Below, piece by piece: positions 58,981-64,000 of a stretch of DNA of 64,000 bases. Both the position numbers and the translations under genes were made by a program. The notes beneath the pieces were generated by a model. The model had not been told where the DNA came from. It worked only from the letters and a program-made list of their open reading frames with translations, and ran no database searches. The stretch's first letter is position 1; each line of letters opens with the position of its first letter. Origin of the DNA: Arachis hypogaea (taxonomy: Eukaryota > Streptophyta > Magnoliopsida > Fabales > Fabaceae); NCBI RefSeq assembly GCF_003086295.3, contig NC_092050.1, positions 153,146,699 through 153,210,698 of the forward strand, written 5' to 3'.

Positions 58981-59709
58981 GAACCTACAATACCTCTTGA
59001 TATGCCCCGACTTGCCACAATGGCGACAAATAAACTCCTTTCTTGGCTTGTACTTTCCTCTTGACTTGCTTCGACTTTCTGACTTGTCAGAACTATGAGG
59101 TTTTCTACTTTGACTTCTCCTCTGTGACTATAAAACAAGTGCTTCTGACAGGGAGGAGGCATTCATCAAACCTCGTTCTTTTCTTCTAGCTTCTTCATTC
59201 AAGATGCTCTCTTTAACCATTGCTAACGTCAACTTCCCATTCGGAGCTGAGTTAGTCAGTGTCACAACCAGAACTTTCCAACTATCAGGAAAAGAGCTCA
59301 ACAACAACAAGGCTTGCAACTCATCATTCAAAGTGATTTCATTATTTTTCAGTTGTTTCACCATCTCCTGAAAAATACTCAAGTGCTCCGCCATTAATTT
59401 ACCTTCAGTATACTTCATATTGACAAGCTTCTTAATCAAGAATGCTTTGTTTTGCACATTCTTTCTCTCATATAACTCTTTCAATTTGTTCCACGTCTTC
59501 TTAGCATTCGTTTCGGTGTCAACATGTGGATACATGCTAAGATCAAGCCATTGTCTAATCAAAACAACTGCCTTCCGATTTAGCTTCTTCCATTCAGCAT
59601 CAAATTTGGTACCTTTGGATTCATCCCCCTCCACAGGATCATACAAGTCCTTGCTATACAACATATCTTCCATGAGGGTCTTCCAAATCGAGTAATTTTG
59701 GGAATTCAA
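58977..59709 (-). pseudogene. Copia gag with zinc knuckle
   Basis: 59709-59128 encodes the gag core (YSIWKTLMEDML, TWNKLKELYERKN, MKYTEGKLMAEHLSIFQEMV) and stops at about 59128. Around 58990-59035, in the frame leading into protease, lies a C-x2-C-x4-H-x4-C knuckle (CRHCGKSGHIKRYC). The frames are not continuous, so the polyprotein is broken here. It starts about 75 bases inside the 5' LTR boundary. Confidence 0.85.
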
Positions 59710-59765
59710 TTTGGCAATAGCCCATGAGTATTTTCCTTCATTTAATCAGTACAGAGATAAACAAC

Positions 59766-59784
59766 CAGAGCTCTAGATACCACT
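59766..59784 (-). other. Primer-binding site of the copia element
   Basis: On the minus strand next to the 5' LTR: gtggtatctagagctc, matching the initiator-Met tRNA site tggtatcagagc with one extra base. Confidence 0.8.
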
Positions 59785-60454
59785 TTGTTGGGAAAAACTC
59801 AAACAAAGGTTCAAAACAAGAACCTGTCTAACGGCGGAAGCACCAAAAATAATTTTTTCACAACTTATGCGATTAAATAGGCAATACCAAAGATACTCCA
59901 AGCAGCAAATATAATGGCAGAAATTAAATAACCAGAGACCAGAATTTTTACGTGGAAAAAACCCCCAAAAAAGAGACAAAAAACCCACGGAACCTAGTCC
60001 AGTAAAATCTTCCAATATCAGAATAATGGGTACACAAACAGTCTTCCTAGTAACACTAGGACATCTCAACAATCAACAGAATATATCATCAAAACTGATA
60101 GAATCAACATAAATCCTCCACTAAGATATCTCAAATCAGACAAAAAAGAAGGCAATACAACTATCAAATTATATCCTAATGTTCATCTCTACACCAGGAA
60201 TAACATATACTAAATTTTTATAAGAAATGGAGCAAGTTTACCAGTTCAATCGGATCAAAGTTGACTTGTCCTTTTCCTCCAAATTTCCTTCTTCTCTTCG
60301 ACGCCGCTCTCTGTTTGCTTCGTTGCTTTCTTTCAAAAAATTAAAGAAAGCTTCTCTCTCACTCCCGTTGCTATTAACCACTTTCTTCATTTATTTATTT
60401 ATTTATTTTTTGTTTTAAAATTGTGGGCCCCATTTTATTAGGGACCCATCAACA
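59785..60454 (-). repeat. 5' LTR of the copia element (right, 670 bp)
   Basis: tgttggg to tcaaca; lacks the 430-base piece of the left LTR. Confidence 0.88.
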
Positions 60455-60459
60455 ATGAC

Positions 60460-60832
60460 TAATAAAATTTATCGTCTTTTACTAATATTCCATCAACATT
60501 TATATCTTAAATTCTCAATTCTAAATTATAAATACTAATAAATCATAAATTCTATTTCTAATAATATAAAAATAAAATAATGCATGGCTAATATTGATAA
60601 AAAAAATATTAGCCTCATAATATTTCTCATTAAAAATAAAAAATATTTATTCTCTTATTTAATTAATTATCACAAAATCTTCCGATCTTATGCCTTCCAT
60701 TTCAAAGTATAGTTATCCAAAAATAAAAATATACACATTTTAAACTACAAGAATTGAAAAAAATATTTTTAAATGAATAAATGTATCAAATTATACTTAT
60801 TCAATGATCACAATTAAATTAAAGTGCTATTA
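60460..60832. repeat. Flank homologous to the region upstream of S1 gene 3
   Basis: Collinear with 42918-43283, which lies 750 bases before S1 gene 3. It is cut at 60832 by a CACTA element. Confidence 0.65.
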
Positions 60833-60849
60833 CACTACAAAAAAAAAAG

Positions 60850-61600
60850 TCTATGATTTTAAAGGGTAACCATAAATCTATGGTCACAGTTTTGGACCTA
60901 TGGTCATGGTTTTTTACCGTGGCCTATTCTCTCGTGGTCATAGGTCTATGGTCATAATTTTTTTTATCTATGGTCATGATTTCAATTTTCAAATTCTAGC
61001 ACTTTAGGCCACATTTTTTTACCGTGACCATAGGTTAATCTATGGTCACGCGTAAAAAATCGTGACCATAGCTTTATCTGATCATAGCTTCTATGGTCAC
61101 CCCACCTTAAAACCGTGACTATAGCCTTATCTATGGTCACAGTTTTCGCCGTGACCATAGCCTCTATGGTCACCCCACCTAAAAATCGCGACCATAGCCT
61201 TATCTATGGTCACGGTTTTCGCCGTGACCATAGCCTCTATGGCCACCCCACCTAAAACTGTGACCATAGCCTTTATGGTCACCGCACCTTAAAACCGTGA
61301 TCATAACTTTATCTATGGTCACCCCACCTAAAACCGTGACCAAAGCCTCTATGGTTACCCCATCTTAAAACCATGACCATAGCCTTATCTATGGCCACAG
61401 TTTTTTCCGTGACCATAGCCTCTATGGTTACCCCTCCTTAAAATAGTGACCATAGCCTTATCTATGGTCACGGTTTTTTGCCGTGACCATAGCCTCTATG
61501 GTCACCCCTCCTTAAAACCGTGACCATAACCTTATCTATGGTCATGGTTTTTATCCTGACCATAGCCTTATCTATAGTCACTCCATTTTAAAACCGTAAC
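60850..61600. repeat. Subterminal inverted-repeat array, ctatggtcac / gtgaccatag
   Basis: About 30 copies of ctatggtcac(g/c) and its reverse complement gtgaccatag alternate, often as hairpins such as tatggtcacggttttcgccgtgaccata-type pairs. A higher-order unit of roughly 70-80 bases (hairpin plus ccccaccttaaaa) recurs from about 61080 to 61580. Typical of CACTA subterminal regions but unusually regular. Confidence 0.8.
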
Positions 61601-62736
61601 CATAATTTATTATGTTTTTTTAGATTTATTTTTTTTTATAGCATAATCAGATCCTAAAATTATGATAATCACAAAATAAGTCTAAAAAGTAGAAATTCAA
61701 TAAATTTAAATCATAAAATTTACATTAAAATTTAGATATATTTTTATTCCAAACAACCTAAATCAAAATATAGTATAATTTATCCATTACATGTAATACT
61801 AAGTAAAAGCTCTTAAAAAATTACAAAAGACATCAAAATATTATACTATAAAACCAAAAATATTCTCTAATATAGTACATATTCTTCTCATCCTTTGAAA
61901 ACCAAAAAAAAATTCTTCTCTAATTTATTCGCTCATCTTGTAATGTTTTTCACTTGAAACCCAAAAAAAATTGAACAATTGATTAGAAATTAGTTAAAAC
62001 ATGACAAATTACATTAAAAAGACACACAAACACATTAGAGTATTAGAAACACAAGATCTGGAAAATCTAAAATAGTTGATCGCTTTGTTTGAGTTTGAAA
62101 CAGACAGCAAATTCAATGCACGTTTGATTTTTGTAAACTAATTAATTAAGACTATATAAGAACGTTTATAGTTGTTAATAAAATATATATCAAGATAGAG
62201 ATAGTATTAAATTATACTCAGTTATGCTTACAATAAAAGACCAAGAATTTAATACATGTTCAAGAAAAAACTCAAACACAACTGTTAATGTTGCAGTAAC
62301 ATGTCCATGAGTCCACAGTTTTAACATTTCTCAGATAACTAATCACCTATTAGCTAAGTACAAATTTAAATTGATCTAAACCTCAACAACTATATAAAAT
62401 ATTATATTCCCTAACGTAAGCCTATTCAACCATGCCATGCAATTTCTAAGGTGTGCAAACCCAACTCCCAACGAATAATTGCTTACTTCCCTATACATCG
62501 CTCGGATTATTTTCTTTAACATCTAAAAATATAGAAAACTTGCAAATATAGTAAATAATAAAATATATTCAATTTAACCAATTTTCTACTTAGAAGAAAA
62601 TCGAATATACTTAACCAATACAACACGACCATTGAAGCTAAAGACTTCGAAATCTCTAAAGAGTAAATACCCAAACAGAAGTCAAAAATAAAATTAAATT
62701 AAAAATCAAGAAGATATGTTATCATACTATACTTAC
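61601..62736. other. AT-rich interior of the CACTA element, no gene seen
   Basis: No recognisable domain or splice-bounded frame on either strand. It may be intron-like sequence between captured exons. Confidence 0.4.
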
Positions 62737-62815
62737 TGGCGCTTAAGATGGCAGAGAGCACGGTTTGCACAATACACAGGAACATTAGGGCACAAAGTAA
62801 TTGCCTTGAATCGTC
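62737..62815 (-). pseudogene. Captured exon piece resembling plant CHIP (TPR domain)
   Basis: On the minus strand the frame reads KAITLCPNVPVYCANRALCH and LKRQ, then a donor-like gtaagtatag at 62736. This is a TPR motif and matches from memory the N-terminal TPR of the plant CHIP ubiquitin ligase (AITLCPNVPVY and NRALCHLKR). Only one exon-sized piece is present, starting abruptly near 62815. It is a fragment, not a gene. It lies in the same orientation as, and downstream of, the dehydratase exons. Confidence 0.55.
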
Positions 62816-62940
62816 CAAAATAGAAAAACAAACAATGTAATAATCCCAAGAACATTACAAATTTTTCATTTTTTAAAGGAAATATGATTATTGATTAATT
62901 AAAGGAAAATGGGTTAGAAAAAGAGAACAGAGAATGATAC

Positions 62941-63236
62941 CTTCACTTTCAGCAAGGTCAGCTACTATCTTGAAGAATTTCAAGCCTTTGGTGAAAGTCT
63001 TTACTTTCCATGTCCTCTTCAGTTTAAATATGCCATCTTCTTTTACCGAATTTCACTCAGAAACCTAACTAGAAAATGTCAATTTCCAAAACACTTTAAG
63101 TTGAAAAGGCTTTATTATGATGATGACGATTATGATGATTACAAATAAACCTGTGGAATCAAAGTGTGTGCTGCATCCTCGGTCATCGGTCGCAGTTCCT
63201 TCAAATTGCATGGCACACAATTCTTATCTCTGAGAC
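62941..63236 (-). pseudogene. Captured exons resembling pterin-4a-carbinolamine dehydratase
   Basis: Two minus-strand exons. Exon 63236-63151 reads NCVPCNLKELRPMTEDAAHT and LIPQ between an acceptor-like ttgttag and a donor-like gtttatt. Exon 63064-62941 starts V-S-E, meets TGA where the family has Trp, and continues KEDGIFKLKRTWKVKTFTKG and FFKIVADLAESEG to a donor-like gtatcat. These are diagnostic stretches of plant PCD/DCoH-like proteins. The following exon with the catalytic HHPDLHL motif was not found. Broken fragment within the CACTA element. Confidence 0.75.
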
Positions 63237-63641
63237 CTAACAAAGGGAAAAAAAGTTATATATGACAGCATGAACAATGAGATTATAGAATATAGTGTTT
63301 GATAAAACTTGACTCTTTCATGAGATATAAACAAATCAGATATCACACAAAATAAAATATCTCAAATCAATTTTCATGACACAAGAAGCTCATAGATAAA
63401 CATAGGGAATAATGAAAAAAATAGAAAAGAAAAAGTATAACTATCTATGTATCAATAGGAAAACTATACACTTAGCGAGAGAACAAACACTAAGTGACTT
63501 CATTCTACATGAATGGGAACAGTTTTTGTAATCTTATTCGATATAGTAGAAGAAAAATGCAACTGCAAACTTAAGTGATTATTTTGGAAAGCCAACAACA
63601 AATTCAAGGTTCATGATAATCAGTAACAACACATTTAACTT

Positions 63642-63947
63642 TCAGCAACAAATTACTTTCAGCAATAAAATTGAAACAGAAAGAACAAGGGTAAAAAAAC
63701 TCACTGCACAAAGAAAGGACTGGCAGTGATTCTGGCTATACCCACGTGATACCCGGTGACCAGACGGCAGAACTGATGGCGACAGAAGCTCGGCGCGGTG
63801 GCTGGCCCTCAACACCGGTGGCGACAACGACGATCCCAGTTCCTCATTCTTATCTGTTCCGTTCTCCTTCTCTCCCGCAGCAGCAACGGCAATGGCGGAG
63901 CCTTCACAGCAGCGGCTGTGGCTCGATGAGAGTGACGCGGATGGCAT
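63642..63947 (-). other. GC-rich first-exon-like region in the CACTA element
   Basis: Minus-strand frame from an ATG at 63947 is open for 101 codons, low-complexity and rich in Ser, Ala and Arg. A donor-like gcagtgagttt lies near 63700, so the open frame probably exceeds the exon. It could supply a 5' exon for a chimeric transcript through the dehydratase and CHIP pieces. No family recognised. Confidence 0.35.
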
Positions 63948-64000
63948 CCTTCGTGTTCTGTCTCCCCGTCTCCTCAGGCTTCTCCGGAAACAGCGAGAAA

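Larger units (their letters stand above)
53566..60454 (-). mobile_element. Ty1-copia LTR retrotransposon, 6889 bp, with a nested TRIM
   Basis: LTRs start tgttgggaaaaactc and end caaca / taaca. The target duplication is ATGAC (53561-53565, 60455-60459), with the empty site at 42915. Left LTR is 1102 bp, right LTR 670 bp. Minus-strand order is gag, protease, integrase, RT, RNase H, i.e. copia. Multiple frame changes and stops plus an insertion of 1061 bp make it inactive. LTR divergence is visibly higher than in the gypsy element, so it is older. Confidence 0.92.
60833..64000. mobile_element. CACTA element carrying host gene fragments (left part, runs off the window)
   Basis: Starts cactacaaaaaaaaaagtc directly after TTA (60830-60832). 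The homologous empty site is gctattagaaaa near 43280. A dense subterminal repeat array (60850-61600) is followed by AT-rich sequence and minus-strand exon-like pieces of at least two host genes. The right terminus is not in the window. No transposase seen in this part. Confidence 0.75.

Noticed and set aside
60850..61600. Regularly spaced repeats resembling a CRISPR array
   Set aside because: Repeats are inverted as well as direct, spacers are not unique, and the setting is a plant CACTA terminus.

Overview
This window is plant nuclear DNA: AT-rich, with intron-style splice sites, plant-type LTR retrotransposons and CACTA, hAT and PIF/Harbinger transposons. The repeat families look like a dicot and probably a legume (an Arachis-like genome would fit), but that is judged from memory of repeat style. 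No ribosomal RNA, tRNA gene, CRISPR array or bacterial-type operon was seen.

The only host genes that look functional are three small secreted proteins of the plant self-incompatibility S1 (SPH) family, all on the + strand at 279-716, 27105-27548 and 44033-44470. Each has the same promoter block (A-tract plus TATA box about 60 bases before the ATG), an almost identical signal peptide and a recognisable 3' flank. The mature domains differ strongly. Around them lie the remains of further copies: a minus-strand S1 pseudogene (about 3985-5580) split by a PIF/Harbinger element, a 36-base 5' stub (19375-19410) sitting exactly on a duplication junction, and two orphan S1 3' flanks (16027-17075 and 25648-26700). 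The locus is therefore a birth-and-death tandem array of S1-like genes.

Layout. 1-7137: S1 gene 1, its long flank, a foldback MITE and the split pseudogene. 7138-19410 and 19411-27140: two direct copies of a unit of about 7.7 kb, carrying a copia RNase H relic, a 3.8-kb non-autonomous CACTA element and S1 flank sequence. Copy A was later enlarged by a 2.6-kb solo LTR and a 1.9-kb hAT-like element. 27105-27783: S1 gene 2 and its flank, entered by a 9.47-kb minus-strand Ty3-gypsy element of the Tat type (27784-37254) with an antisense, apparently spliced extra ORF. 37260-43938: flank carrying a 2.9-kb solo LTR. 44033-60832: S1 gene 3 and its flank, carrying a hAT-like MITE, a 340-base palindromic element, a 3.5-kb solo LTR, a small CACTA MITE and a 6.9-kb minus-strand Ty1-copia element (53566-60454) that itself contains a 1.06-kb TRIM. 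60833-64000: left part of a CACTA element that has captured minus-strand exon pieces resembling plant CHIP (TPR domain) and pterin-4a-carbinolamine dehydratase. It runs off the window.

Most insertions were defined by comparing the duplicated flanks with each other. This gives empty-site sequences, so many boundaries and target-site duplications are exact to the base. All transposable elements with coding sequence are visibly broken.
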